DNA from: Oscillibacter valericigenes
GTDB lineage: Bacteria; Bacillota; Clostridia; Oscillospirales; Oscillospiraceae
Assembly (NCBI RefSeq): GCF_021531435.1
Contig: NZ_JAFBIS010000002.1
Location: 147,874-211,873, forward strand
Length of the DNA stretch: 64,000 bases
Direction of reading: 5' to 3'
The notes under the pieces are model-generated. The model was not told where the DNA came from. It worked only from the letters and a program-made list of their open reading frames with translations, and did no database searches. The number at the start of each line of letters is the position of its first letter. Position 1 is the first letter of the stretch. This document shows positions 54,462-62,900 of this stretch, piece by piece. The translations under genes and the position numbers were made by a program.

Positions 54462-55181
54462 GTGGAAATGCAGCGGCTGGACAAGATCATTGCCTCCACG
54501 GGAAAGTGGTCCCGGCGGGAGGTCAAGGCTCTGATTCGCCAGGGCCGGGTGCTGGTGGACGGTATCCCCGCGCGCTCCGCCGAGGACAAAACGGACCCGG
54601 AGTCGGCGGAAATCACTGTGAACGGCGAGGCGTTGGTCTACCGACGGTATACCTGGGTCATGCTGAACAAGCCCGCCGGGTATCTCTCCGCCACCGAGGA
54701 CGGCCGGGGCCCAACTGTCCTGGACCTGCTGCCGCCGGAGCTGAAAAAACAGGGTCTGTTTCCGGTGGGGCGGCTGGATAAGGACACGGAGGGCCTGCTG
54801 CTTCTGACCAACGAGGGCGGGCTTGCCCACGACCTGCTGTCGCCCCGGCACCACGTGGAGAAGGTCTACTATGCCCAGGTGGCGGGCCGACTGACGGAGG
54901 AGGACTGCCGGGCGTTCGCCTCCGGTATGACGCTGGACGACGGCCTTGTCTGCCAGAGCGCCGGACTGGAGATCTTGTCGGCGGGGGAGGAGAGCGAAGC
55001 CCATGTCACCCTGCGGGAGGGAAAGTTCCATCAGGTGAAGCGGATGCTGGCGTTTCGGGGAAAGCCGGTGCTGTATCTGGAGCGGGTGCGGATGGGCAAT
55101 TTGCCCTTGGACCCGTCACTTTCACGGGGAGATTACCGTTTTTTGACACCAGAGGAATTGGAGAGCCTTCGAAGCCTTTAA
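54462..55181 (+). CDS. RsuA/RluB/E/F-family pseudouridine synthase
   Basis: 239 aa. The N-terminal S4 RNA-binding domain (MQRLDKIIASTGKWSRREVKA in part) is followed by the catalytic domain with GRLDKDTEGLLLLTNEG (catalytic Asp, about 106-122), HHVEKVYYAQVAG and REGKFHQVKRML. It isomerises a uridine in 16S or 23S rRNA. GTG at 54462, 8 nt after AAAGGAG, fits best; GTG 54453 is inside the ribosome site and ATG 54468 is distant. Confidence 0.92.
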   Translation: MEMQRLDKIIASTGKWSRREVKALIRQGRVLVDGIPARSAEDKTDPESAEITVNGEALVYRRYTWVMLNKPAGYLSATEDGRGPTVLDLLPPELKKQGLFPVGRLDKDTEGLLLLTNEGGLAHDLLSPRHHVEKVYYAQVAGRLTEEDCRAFASGMTLDDGLVCQSAGLEILSAGEESEAHVTLREGKFHQVKRMLAFRGKPVLYLERVRMGNLPLDPSLSRGDYRFLTPEELESLRSL

Positions 55182-55204
55182 CACAAACAAAGAAAAAGAC
55201 GAAA

Positions 55205-55236
55205 CTTCACCAAAAAGAACACGACTTTTTTGGTGA
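55205..55236. terminator. AT-rich hairpin after the pseudouridine synthase gene
   Basis: TTCACCAAAAA pairs with TTTTTTGGTGAA around GAACACGAC. A run of A, not T, follows on the plus strand, so on that strand it is a weak terminator. Confidence 0.45.
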
Positions 55237-55252
55237 AAAAAGAAAAAACATC

Positions 55253-55281
55253 TTGCATTTTGCCGAAACTGCCGATATAAT
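55253..55281 (+). promoter_or_regulatory. sigma-A promoter for the CdaR-like gene
   Basis: TTGCAT (55253-55258), 17-nt spacer, TATAAT (55276-55281). Confidence 0.8.
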
Positions 55282-55342
55282 ATAGTCATTGACAAAATGG
55301 ACAAAAATTTTGAACGTGTGATGATAGGTGAGGAGGACGACC

Positions 55343-56434
55343 ATGTCTGGGAGAATTTTTCAAAACGTGGTGCTGCAGCTGAAGGAAAACACGGATCGAA
55401 CTGTCGGTGTGATCGACGGAGAAGGCATCGTCATTGCCTGCAGCGAACTGTCCATGATCGGCCAGCGCTGGGCGGAGTATGTACCGGTGGTCAACAATGC
55501 CGCCGGCGCTATGACGTCCTCCGACGGCAAGACATTCAAGGCGCTGAACGGCTGGAGCAACCAGTTTGACTACGCCGCGTTCGCCTTTGGCGACAACGAG
55601 GTCAGTAAGACCGTCTGCGCCATGGCGACTGTGGCCCTGAACGCCGCCAAGTCCTATTACGAAGAAAAGCATGACCGCGGCTCCTTTATCAAAGACATCA
55701 TCTCGGATAACATCATGCTGGGCGACATCTACATGCGGGCCAAGGAACTGCGGGTCACCGCCGACGTGCCCCGGGGCGTGTTTGTGGTCCGCTCCCTGAA
55801 AAAGGGTGAGTCCGTCCCTACGGATGTGGTCCAGTCCCTGTTCCCCGACCGGCAGAATGATTTCGTCCTCAGCATCGGCGAGGGCGACGTGGTGCTGATC
55901 CACCAGATGCCCGAGGGCTCCGGCATCAAGGAGCTGAACAAGATCGCCGCCTCCATTGAGGAGGCGCTCCGCTCCGGCAGCGAGAGCACGGTGGTCGTGG
56001 GCGTGGGCACCATCGCCACCCATCTGCGGGACCTGGCCAAGAGCTATAAGGAGGCCAACATCGCCATCGAGGTCGGCAAGGTGTTCGACACCGAAAAGTA
56101 TGTCATCAACTACGAGAACCTGGGCATTGGCCGCCTGATCTATCAGCTGCCCACCACCCTGTGCGAGATGTTCCTCCAGGAGGTCTTCAAGAAGAACCCC
56201 ATCGACGCCCTGGACAAGGAGACCCTGTTCACCATCCACAAGTTCTTTGAGAACAACCTGAACGTGTCCGAGACCGCCCGGAAGCTGTTCGTCCACCGCA
56301 ACACCCTGGTCTACCGGCTGGAGAAGATCAAGAAGCTCACCGGACTGGACCTGCGGGAGTTTGATGACGCCATCACCTTCAAGGTGGCGCTGATGGTCAA
56401 GAAGTACCTGACCAGCCGCGGCATCGACTCCTGA
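55343..56434 (+). CDS. CdaR/PucR-family transcriptional regulator
   Basis: 363 aa. The N-terminal half (about 1-130: TVGVIDGEGIVIACSELSMIG) looks like a sugar-diacid-recognition/GAF-type sensor, a GGDEF-like degenerate middle domain follows (about 130-270), and a C-terminal PucR-type HTH ends it (TLFTIHKFFENNLNVSETAR, LFVHRNTLVYRLEKIKKLTG). Such regulators sense small metabolites (glycerate, galactarate or purine products), but the ligand here is unknown and no catabolic genes are adjacent. ATG 55343 follows GAGGAGG; upstream is its own promoter, and a terminator follows, so it is monocistronic. Confidence 0.87.
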   Translation: MSGRIFQNVVLQLKENTDRTVGVIDGEGIVIACSELSMIGQRWAEYVPVVNNAAGAMTSSDGKTFKALNGWSNQFDYAAFAFGDNEVSKTVCAMATVALNAAKSYYEEKHDRGSFIKDIISDNIMLGDIYMRAKELRVTADVPRGVFVVRSLKKGESVPTDVVQSLFPDRQNDFVLSIGEGDVVLIHQMPEGSGIKELNKIAASIEEALRSGSESTVVVGVGTIATHLRDLAKSYKEANIAIEVGKVFDTEKYVINYENLGIGRLIYQLPTTLCEMFLQEVFKKNPIDALDKETLFTIHKFFENNLNVSETARKLFVHRNTLVYRLEKIKKLTGLDLREFDDAITFKVALMVKKYLTSRGIDS

Positions 56435-56450
56435 GAAAAACTTGGCAATG

Positions 56451-56479
56451 AAAAGCTCTGGCTTCGGCCGGAGCTTTTT
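56451..56479 (+). terminator. terminator of the CdaR-like gene
   Basis: AAAAGCTC-TGGC-TTC-GGCC-GGAGCTTTTT hairpin with a G-U pair and T-run. Confidence 0.8.
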
Positions 56480-56665
56480 GCTTGCAAAACAGACGGTATA
56501 ACAAGGGCCAGGTATTCCGCGGCGTATTGCCGGTTTTGCTTTTTTGGCGCCGGGAAAAAGGAAATTCTTCCAAAAACGGAAACATTTTCAGATAGTGGAG
56601 CTTGTATATGGCGCAAAAGTGGCTGTAATCAGGCATTCACTTCCGCAAAATCTTGCAAACAGAGA
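56480..56665. other. non-coding gap before ftsE
   Basis: Apart from the flanking terminator and promoter I see no gene. It is moderately AT-rich and contains a partial GCCGG...CCGG inverted pattern around 56528-56560. No recognised RNA. Confidence 0.4.
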
Positions 56666-56694
56666 TTGCATTGCGGGGGAAAACCGTATATAAT
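56666..56694 (+). promoter_or_regulatory. sigma-A promoter for ftsEX
   Basis: TTGCAT (56666-56671), 17-nt spacer, TATAAT (56689-56694). Confidence 0.8.
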
Positions 56695-56772
56695 GTGATT
56701 TACTTAAGAATTATGTCGACCGGCCGACGGGATGCGGAACCGGAGGCCGCCGTGTCTATAAGAGGTGCCTGT

Positions 56773-57465
56773 ATGATTCGTTTGAAAGATGTGGAGATGG
56801 AGTACGAAAACGGGACCAGGGCCATCCGGGGCATCACCCTGACCATTGAGGACGGGGAGTTCGTGTTTCTGGTGGGGCCCTCTGGCTCCGGCAAATCCAC
56901 CATTATCAAGCTGCTGACCGGCGAGGTGGAGCCCTGTGCCGGCCGCATTATGATCAACGGTTTTTCCGTCAGTAATATTTCCGAGCGGCAGATCCCCCTG
57001 ATGCGCCGGACCCTGGGGGTCATTTTCCAGGATTTCCGGCTGATCGAAAAGAAAACGGTGTACGACAACCTGGCCTTCGTTATGCGGGCTGTGGGGGCGT
57101 CCCCCAGCGAGATCAAAAAGCGCATCCCCTATGTGCTGGAGCTGGTGGGGCTGGGCGGCAAGGCCGACCGCTATCCCACGGAGCTCTCCGGCGGCGAGCA
57201 GCAGCGTGTGGCCATTGCCCGGGCGCTGGTGAACAACCCCAACACCATCATTGCAGACGAGCCCACCGGCAACCTGGACCCGGAGCGGTCCCTGGAGCTG
57301 ATGAGCCTGCTGGTGAAGATCAACGAGCTGGGCACCACCGTGGTGGTGGTGACCCACGAAAAGGATCTGGTGGACCGCTTCGGCAAGCGGGTCATCACCA
57401 TCGACGCCGGCCATGTGGTCAACGACAGCGTGGGCGGCTATGTGGGAGGACACATCCATGGCTAA
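56773..57465 (+). CDS. ftsE: cell division ATP-binding protein FtsE
   Basis: 230 aa ABC ATPase. Walker A GPSGSGKST (about 36-44), Q-loop FQDFRLIEKKTVYDN, signature LSGGEQQRVAIARALVN, Walker B IIADEPTGNLDP, and H-loop VTHEKDL. With FtsX it regulates septal peptidoglycan hydrolysis rather than transport. ATG 56773 follows AGAGGTG; frames open further upstream are within the promoter. It overlaps ftsX by 8 nt. Confidence 0.96.
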   Translation: MIRLKDVEMEYENGTRAIRGITLTIEDGEFVFLVGPSGSGKSTIIKLLTGEVEPCAGRIMINGFSVSNISERQIPLMRRTLGVIFQDFRLIEKKTVYDNLAFVMRAVGASPSEIKKRIPYVLELVGLGGKADRYPTELSGGEQQRVAIARALVNNPNTIIADEPTGNLDPERSLELMSLLVKINELGTTVVVVTHEKDLVDRFGKRVITIDAGHVVNDSVGGYVGGHIHG

Positions 57466-58345
57466 GCACGATTTCGGATATTTCGCCCATGAGGGCCTTT
57501 CCAATATGTTCAGCCACGGGTTCATGTCCTTTGCCGCCATCGGCATCACGGTGGCCTGCCTGCTGATCATGGGCACCTTTACCCTGGTGGCGGTGAACGC
57601 CAACGGCCTTTTGAAGGACCTGGAGCAGGAAAATGAGATCCTGGCCTATGTGGATGACACCTATACCGAGCAGGAGGCCAAGGCCCTGCAAAAGAAGCTG
57701 GAGGCCATCCCCAACGTGACCTCCGCCACGTACATCAGCAAGCAGCAGGCGACAGCGGATTTTGCCGCCCGGTATCCTGAGGAGCAGCTGTTCCAGAATC
57801 TGGACCCGGAAATATTCCGGGACCGCTACGCCATCAAGGTCGCGGACCTGGAGCAGCAGGGCCAGACTGTGGAGAAGATCGAGAATACCCCCGGCATCGC
57901 CAAGGTCAACGCCCATGAGGAGATCGCCGGCGGCTTTGTCACCGTCCGCAATGTGGCCACCGTGGTGTGCGTGGCGCTGATCGCCATTTTGTTCGTGGTG
58001 TCGGTGTTTATCATCTCCAACACCATCAAGCTGACCACCTTTGACCGCCGGGAGGAGATCGCCATCATGCGGATGGTGGGCGCCACCAACGGCTTCATCC
58101 GCTGGCCCTTCGTGTACGAGGGATTCCTGTTCGGCATCCTGGGCGCGGCGGTGGCCTTCTTCCTCCAGTGGGGGCTGTACGAGGCGGTATCCCGGGGCGT
58201 GGCGAACAACGATACCCTCCAGCTCATCCATATCATCCCCTTCCAGCAGCTCTGGATCCCGGTGGCGGTGGTGTTTGCCGCGGCCGGCATCCTGATCGGT
58301 GTGGGCGGCAGCCTGTCCGCCATCCGCAAATTCCTGCAGGTGTAA
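57458..58345 (+). CDS. ftsX: cell division membrane protein FtsX
   Basis: 295 aa. TM1 (about 24-46), a large extracellular domain (about 47-160: EILAYVDDTYTEQEAKALQKK; the contact site for the hydrolase), then three helices (about 165-190, 215-240, 265-290). KLTTFDRREEIAIMRMVGATNGFIR (in part) is the FtsX coupling motif. The start ATG overlaps the ftsE end, with GTGGGAGGAC as ribosome site. Confidence 0.95.
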   Translation: MAKHDFGYFAHEGLSNMFSHGFMSFAAIGITVACLLIMGTFTLVAVNANGLLKDLEQENEILAYVDDTYTEQEAKALQKKLEAIPNVTSATYISKQQATADFAARYPEEQLFQNLDPEIFRDRYAIKVADLEQQGQTVEKIENTPGIAKVNAHEEIAGGFVTVRNVATVVCVALIAILFVVSVFIISNTIKLTTFDRREEIAIMRMVGATNGFIRWPFVYEGFLFGILGAAVAFFLQWGLYEAVSRGVANNDTLQLIHIIPFQQLWIPVAVVFAAAGILIGVGGSLSAIRKFLQV

Positions 58346-58355
58346 GGAGCGCAGC

Positions 58356-59579
58356 ATGAAGACCATGAAACGAATATGCCGTATGCTGGCGGCGCTGGCA
58401 TTGGCGGTTTGCCTTGTGGGGGCGGAGATGTCCCCGGTGCTGGCGGTGACCCAGGCGGAGATCGACAGCCTGAAAAACGAGGCCAAGGAGCTTGGCGATC
58501 AGAAAAAGGAACTGGAGGCCAAACTGAAGGAGCTGGCAAACGACAAGAGCAAGGCTCTGGAGCAGAAGAAGCTCCTGGACCAGCAGATCGACAACACCTC
58601 CGCCCAGATCAAGAATGTGGAGACCCAGATCGCGGATTACGCCGACCTCATCACCCAGACGGAGGCGGAGCTGGCGGACGCCGAGGCGCGGGAGGCGGCC
58701 CAGTATGAGCTGTTCTGCCAGCGGGTCCGGGCCATGGAGGAGAGCGGCGAGGTCAGCTACTGGTCCGTCCTCTTCGGCGCGTCCAGCTTCACGGATATGC
58801 TGACCCGGCTGAACGATGTGAACGAGGTCATGGACGCCGACCAGAAGGTCATCGACGATTTGAAAGACCTCCAGGCGGAGATCACGGCGAAAAAGGAGCA
58901 GCTGGAGGACAGCAAGGCCGAGCGGGAGGCTGCCAAGGCGGAGCTTGTCAACAAAAAGTCCGAGCTGGACAAGCAGCGCCAGCAGGCCATCGCGCTGGTG
59001 AATGAGATCAACGACAACGAGGAGGAGAACCAGGCCACGCTGGACGCCCTGGATAAGGAGGAGGAGCGCATCCTGGCGGAGGCCCTCCGCAAATCCCGGG
59101 AGCTGGCCGCCCAGCAGGCGGCTGCGGGTAAATCCACCCAGTCCAATCCCGGCGGCTACATCTGGCCGGTGGACAGCCGGTACGTCACCTCCACTGTGGG
59201 CGGCCGCGCGTCCCCCGGCGGCATCGGGTCCACCAACCACAAGGGCACCGACATCGGTCGGGTGGGCTATACCTCGCCCATCTACGCCGCCAAATCCGGC
59301 ACGGTCATCGTGTCCCAGTATTCGAGCTCCTACGGCAACTACGTGGTCATCTCCCACGGCAGCGGTAATACCACGCTGTACGGCCACATGAGCAGCCGGA
59401 AGGTGGAGGCAGGCCAGTACGTGAACCAGGGCGACGTCATCGGCATCACCGGCTCCACGGGCCATTCCACCGGCCCCCATCTCCACTTTGAGATCACGGA
59501 GAACGGCGTGCGCATCAATCCCCTGAACGACGGCGCGGAGCCCCGCAAGGGCTATCTGACAGGTTATACCCTGGCATAA
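58356..59579 (+). CDS. murein hydrolase / activator with coiled coil and LytM (M23) domain, EnvC/PcsB-like
   Basis: 407 aa. A signal peptide (about 1-31, ending near SPVLAV) is followed by a long two-part coiled coil (about 33-265, Glu/Lys/Ala/Gln rich) with an SYWSVLFGASSFTDMLTRLND-type turn, the part that docks on FtsX in related systems. The C-terminal M23 domain (about 285-390) has HKGTDIG and GPHLHFE. The zinc ligands (His/Asp and HxH) are intact, so it may be an active endopeptidase rather than a dead activator. The gene follows ftsX by 10 nt with TAAGGAG, forming an ftsE-ftsX-hydrolase operon. Confidence 0.94.
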   Translation: MKTMKRICRMLAALALAVCLVGAEMSPVLAVTQAEIDSLKNEAKELGDQKKELEAKLKELANDKSKALEQKKLLDQQIDNTSAQIKNVETQIADYADLITQTEAELADAEAREAAQYELFCQRVRAMEESGEVSYWSVLFGASSFTDMLTRLNDVNEVMDADQKVIDDLKDLQAEITAKKEQLEDSKAEREAAKAELVNKKSELDKQRQQAIALVNEINDNEEENQATLDALDKEEERILAEALRKSRELAAQQAAAGKSTQSNPGGYIWPVDSRYVTSTVGGRASPGGIGSTNHKGTDIGRVGYTSPIYAAKSGTVIVSQYSSSYGNYVVISHGSGNTTLYGHMSSRKVEAGQYVNQGDVIGITGSTGHSTGPHLHFEITENGVRINPLNDGAEPRKGYLTGYTLA

Positions 59580-59591
59580 ACACATAATTCT

Positions 59592-59629
59592 CCCTCCCGC
59601 TCCATACCATGGGGCGGGAGGGTTGTTTT
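59592..59629 (+). terminator. terminator of the ftsEX operon, overlapping the next ribosome site
   Basis: CCCTCCCGC (59592-59600) pairs with GCGGGAGGG (59614-59622), followed by TTGTTTT. The GGAGGG of the 3' arm is also the ribosome site for the gene at 59630, so readthrough mRNA would have it sequestered. Confidence 0.75.
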
Positions 59630-60379
59630 ATGATCGCTTTGCTGGAATGGACCCCGCCGGAGCGGGGCAAACGGAAGAAGTCCGTCACCGTGAAGGAAGA
59701 GAGCGTGCTGCACCTGCGGCTCCTGCGAACCGTCGTGCAGCGGGGACCCCGGACGCCGGAGGCCGTTCTGCGCCGCCGGGTGCTGGCGGCGGGAAAGCGC
59801 CTGCGGAAGCTGGGGGTCACCCAGGCGGTGCTGCCGGAGGGCTTTTCCTACGGGCAGGAGCTGGCCCGGAATGGCATCCGCCCGGTGTCTACCCTGTCCC
59901 TGCGGCGGGCCCTGGCGGCGGACTGGGTGCGCTGGGCACTGGAGGAGAAGGGCCAGAGCCCAGCGGGGGCCCGGGTGGCGGTGTGCGCCGCCCAGCTCAC
60001 CGGGGAAGTGGTGCGGACCGTGACGGAGCTGTGCCTCCGGCACCGCTACGTCCTGCTGGACCTGCCCTACGGCGGGGAGGAGCTGTGCCGCCAGCTCCGG
60101 CGGGAGTACGGCGTGTCGCTGCTGCTGGGGCCGTCCAAAGAGCAGCTGGAGGGAGCGGAGGCCCTGGTGCTGTTTGACCCCCGGACGGATTTGAAGAATC
60201 CGACGTCGCTGACTCTGTACGACGAGAGTCAACCCCTGCCGCCCATGGGACTGCCCCCGGCCATGGAACAGAGCCTGCCGGCGGGAGCCGACCGGGGCCA
60301 GCTGCTGGCCGCCCTGCGGGAGGCGGGCGTTCTGCGTCCGGGGCAGATCGCCGTTGGCGGAGGGCTATCCCAAGTTTGA
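59630..60379 (+). CDS. hypothetical protein
   Basis: 249 aa. ATG 59630 with GGGAGGG 8 nt upstream. The N-terminal third is very basic (ERGKRKKSVTVKEESVLHLR, RRRVLAAGKRLRKLGV), and the middle has a Rossmann-like beta-alpha pattern (ARVAVCAAQLTGEVV, YVLLDLPYGGEELCRQL, EALVLFDPRTDL). The end IAVGGGLSQV could be a strand-loop. No signal peptide or membrane helix. It follows the ftsEX-hydrolase operon on the same strand but behind a terminator. I do not recognise the family; composition and codon use match the host genome, so it is resident rather than mobile. Confidence 0.7.
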   Translation: MIALLEWTPPERGKRKKSVTVKEESVLHLRLLRTVVQRGPRTPEAVLRRRVLAAGKRLRKLGVTQAVLPEGFSYGQELARNGIRPVSTLSLRRALAADWVRWALEEKGQSPAGARVAVCAAQLTGEVVRTVTELCLRHRYVLLDLPYGGEELCRQLRREYGVSLLLGPSKEQLEGAEALVLFDPRTDLKNPTSLTLYDESQPLPPMGLPPAMEQSLPAGADRGQLLAALREAGVLRPGQIAVGGGLSQV

Positions 60380-60407
60380 TGTGTGTTCGTGAATTTTGCC
60401 AACTTTT

Positions 60408-60436
60408 TTGAAAATAGCAAATAATGTGTGTAATAT
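60408..60436 (+). promoter_or_regulatory. promoter for the two-gene cassette
   Basis: TTGAAA (60408-60413), 17-nt spacer, TAATAT (60431-60436), in an AT-rich 147-nt gap. Confidence 0.6.
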
Positions 60437-60483
60437 CGAAAAATGAAGAGTTTCACCTTGAATAAGTTGTGTGCTTGAAAAGG

Positions 60484-60521
60484 AACGCCTCCCCTCGTAG
60501 ACTTTATACAGGGGAGGTGTT
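60484..60521 (+). promoter_or_regulatory. hairpin sequestering the ribosome site of the 60527 gene
   Basis: AACGCCTCCCCT (60484-60495) pairs with AGGGGAGGTGTT (60510-60521) over a 14-nt loop. The only good ribosome site for ATG 60527, GGGGAGG (60511-60517), is in the 3' arm. It could act as a translation switch or, with the TTTCTTT after it, as a weak terminator. Confidence 0.65.
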
Positions 60522-60526
60522 TCTTT

Positions 60527-60844
60527 ATGGGCAGCGCTCATTTCAACTTCATCAATAAAGACAGCCCAGAATATGAGCCGAGCTACGGCAGGACATACAC
60601 AGAGCGCCAGTACGCTATTTTGTGTGGAAGTATTCCGCTGGAAGAAGTTCGGGTCAATGAACTTACGCTCCTGTCCCGGAAGGCGTTTCAGAATGGGGAC
60701 ATTGATAATTACGAAATCGCTAAAGAGTTGCTAAACAGTAAGCAGTACCCCAATACATATTCCCCGTCATACACAATAGAAGAAGCGAAAGAAATTCTTC
60801 AAGCACTGACTCCATGGAAAATAGATTGGGGGGATTCGTCGTGA
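60527..60844 (+). CDS. hypothetical protein, first of a coupled pair
   Basis: 105 aa, soluble, acidic-leaning. Start MGSAHFNFINKDSPEYEPSY. A helical middle (YTERQYAILCGSIPLEEVRV and LTLLSRKAFQNGDIDNYEI) and EEAKEILQALTPW follow. No signal or membrane helix, no recognised motif. Composition is much more AT-rich and codon-relaxed than the preceding genes, marking the start of an accessory island. The stop TGA (60842-60844) overlaps the ATG of the next gene by one base, so the two are translated together. A toxin-antitoxin or effector-immunity pair is possible but unsupported by motifs. Confidence 0.65.
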   Translation: MGSAHFNFINKDSPEYEPSYGRTYTERQYAILCGSIPLEEVRVNELTLLSRKAFQNGDIDNYEIAKELLNSKQYPNTYSPSYTIEEAKEILQALTPWKIDWGDSS

Positions 60845-61209
60845 TGGAGTGGGAGAACCCCTTCGACGGGCAGGAAGAAGAATTTGAATTATTTGTTCCT
60901 TATGTTCGAGGAACCTATGCTTATCCGTATGCCTCAAGAATCACAGGGCAGGATTATAGGTTTGGGTTTGTGAGAAAATTTCTCCCCCGAGTACGAGGGG
61001 AATTGTGTGATTATGGGCGGGAATACAAAATAATGTTACCTCAAAATGGGATATACGAAATCGGAATCAAACGATGGAGTAAAGAGGACCATATGCTTCA
61101 ATCGAGAGAAGTTCACTGGTATGTTTTGTTTGATTCAGCTATATATGAAATCGAACGAAATGAAGTTCTCTATTATCTTTCCCACCCTTTGAATCAAATA
61201 GCAGAATAG
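60844..61209 (+). CDS. hypothetical protein, second of a coupled pair
   Basis: 121 aa. ATG 60844 within TGATG at the end of the previous gene; a GTG one codon earlier is in frame. Rich in aromatic and charged residues in alternating strands (EFELFVPYVRGTYAYPYAS, YRFGFVRKFLPRVRGEL, HWYVLFDSAIYEIERNEVLY), so probably a small beta-barrel. No known motif. AT-rich like its partner. A strong hairpin terminator (61211-61258) follows, shared with the convergent transposase gene. Confidence 0.65.
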   Translation: MEWENPFDGQEEEFELFVPYVRGTYAYPYASRITGQDYRFGFVRKFLPRVRGELCDYGREYKIMLPQNGIYEIGIKRWSKEDHMLQSREVHWYVLFDSAIYEIERNEVLYYLSHPLNQIAE

Positions 61210-61210
61210 T

Positions 61211-61258
61211 AAAAGGCCCTGTATGCTCCTCTGACTAAGGAAGCACACAGGGCCTTTT
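61211..61258. terminator. bidirectional terminator between cassette and transposase
   Basis: AAAAGGCCCTGT pairs with ACAGGGCCTTTT over a 24-nt loop; both flanks provide T-runs. Confidence 0.8.
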
Positions 61259-61259
61259 C

Positions 61260-62810
61260 TTATTCATCTGACTCGTTATGATATTTCTGGTAATAAGAAA
61301 GCATGGAAACGGGTGGGCGCTTTGGCTGCTCTTCATCAGATTCAAAAATGCCATAGACCGTTTCGTATTTTTCTATGTTGGATGGCATATGACCATTTCC
61401 GGTGTAAAGCCCCAAAACGCGTACTGCCATTTTCTTGGTGGTCATAGAGTATGTAACTCTTGGGGCTGCCAAGTGCCAGTATAAAGCCTTGGCTCTAAGT
61501 CTGGAGAAACTATATCCATTTCCGACGCGGTTTATTTGTTCAATGAAATGGTTGAGACCCTCTGAAGTGGCATTGGTTTCTGAACAGCCAGCGTCGAAGT
61601 AGTTGAAGATTTCCGTATGCCACCGAAGGATAGTATTTTGGAAGGTGCGGAACTCCGAAAACAACTCAGCACTTACGCCATAATTCTTTTCCCACGCCTC
61701 AATCTTTTTGGCGCCAGTAGGCGGGACATATTCCATCCATTGATTGCAGGCGGCCTCTGCTGATGCCCGGTCTGTGCAGCTATATATCAATTCAAAACTT
61801 TCTTTGAGCAGGCGCAGATGATTGAATTCCGGGAAAGTCTCGCATATGTTTGCCATGGCAGCAATCCGGGACTGCTTCTCCGCCAACTTCTTCTGCCCGA
61901 ACTTAAACAGATATGTATTCTTCAGAATCAAATCTCGAACATTGCTCAAATACTGCTTCTTCGCCATATCTGTTTCAGACCCGATTCTTGCGCCGATTAC
62001 ATCCATGATTTTGCTTTTGGTGCGGCTGATTTTTACATATAAGTCCTGATACACATGGTATTTGTCAACTATGATTTTAGCACGAGGAAGGCATTCTTGA
62101 ACATAGTCACGATAACCATTCGACATATCCATGGTGACAATCTGAATGTTCTTGTCGTAATCCACCATGCTTTCAATCGTTTGAATAATATCGTCCCTTT
62201 TATTATTTGCCTTCATCTCAAGGAGCTGCCCGGTTTCGTTATCAACAAAGATGGCTCTCATCGCATTTACGATATGCTTTTCATCAATGCCGAGGACTCT
62301 GGGAGCGACGATAGGCCCGCGACGCGATTTCAACTCTGAGACGTATTCATCAAATATGGTAGCAATCGTTGTGTCAGAATACCCGTATGCCGCACCCACT
62401 TCTACAAAGGGGCGTACAAAAGAATCTCTTTTGATTTGCTCGTTTAAACGCCGTGTCATCTGACGGTTCGGAAGAATGGAATAAAGGTCTCTGGCAAATG
62501 TTACACCGCATTCATTGCAGATGTAGCGTGTAGGGGCAAGCAGGATATCAACTTGGGTAATTCCAACATTAACGTCATGAATCGTACGGTTAGCTGCGTG
62601 ACCATGAACGTCAACGCTGTTGGATTTACAGCACGGGCAAGTCCTTGCTTTGAGAGGAGCGTCTTCGCAATAAAAAACCAGATAAGGAGAGCCATCTTTG
62701 GGCTTGTAGCACTCCTTTTCAATAAGCTCTGGAAGATTCAGAGATGGAGTAGGAGAAACGAGTTCCATCTCTTCTAATGAAAAGTCGATTTTCCGGGTAT
62801 TATCAGCCAC
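61260..62810 (-). CDS. ISL3-family transposase
   Basis: 516 aa, longer than the usual 400-440. The N-terminal zf-ISL3 zinc finger (CPCCKSNSVDVHGH, then CNECGVTFARD) is followed by an HTH-like segment and the DDE catalytic domain. The likely acids are Asp in LGIDEKH (about 174), Asp in IVTMDMSNGYRDY (about 227) and Glu in TNATSEGLNHFIEQINRVGNG (about 420). The frame is intact. No convincing terminal inverted repeats were found by eye on either side, so the element's boundaries are unknown. Codon use is AT-rich like the surrounding island. Promoter at 62870-62898. Confidence 0.92.
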   Translation of the reverse strand: MADNTRKIDFSLEEMELVSPTPSLNLPELIEKECYKPKDGSPYLVFYCEDAPLKARTCPCCKSNSVDVHGHAANRTIHDVNVGITQVDILLAPTRYICNECGVTFARDLYSILPNRQMTRRLNEQIKRDSFVRPFVEVGAAYGYSDTTIATIFDEYVSELKSRRGPIVAPRVLGIDEKHIVNAMRAIFVDNETGQLLEMKANNKRDDIIQTIESMVDYDKNIQIVTMDMSNGYRDYVQECLPRAKIIVDKYHVYQDLYVKISRTKSKIMDVIGARIGSETDMAKKQYLSNVRDLILKNTYLFKFGQKKLAEKQSRIAAMANICETFPEFNHLRLLKESFELIYSCTDRASAEAACNQWMEYVPPTGAKKIEAWEKNYGVSAELFSEFRTFQNTILRWHTEIFNYFDAGCSETNATSEGLNHFIEQINRVGNGYSFSRLRAKALYWHLAAPRVTYSMTTKKMAVRVLGLYTGNGHMPSNIEKYETVYGIFESDEEQPKRPPVSMLSYYQKYHNESDE

Positions 62811-62869
62811 AGAGAGTCACCACCAAATCTTCATTTGTGAGAATGATTGCGCCTTACTACTATATTGTG

Positions 62870-62898
62870 ATTATACCACATTTTGCCGTCATAGTCAA
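62870..62898 (-). promoter_or_regulatory. strong sigma-A promoter for the transposase
   Basis: Minus strand TTGACT (62898-62893), 17-nt spacer, TATAAT (62875-62870). Confidence 0.8.
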
Positions 62899-62900
62899 AG

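Noticed and set aside
61260..62900. Exact inverted repeats bounding the ISL3 element
   Set aside because: I searched both flanks by eye and found only the bidirectional terminator and the promoter palindrome; no matching ends, so no boundaries are claimed.
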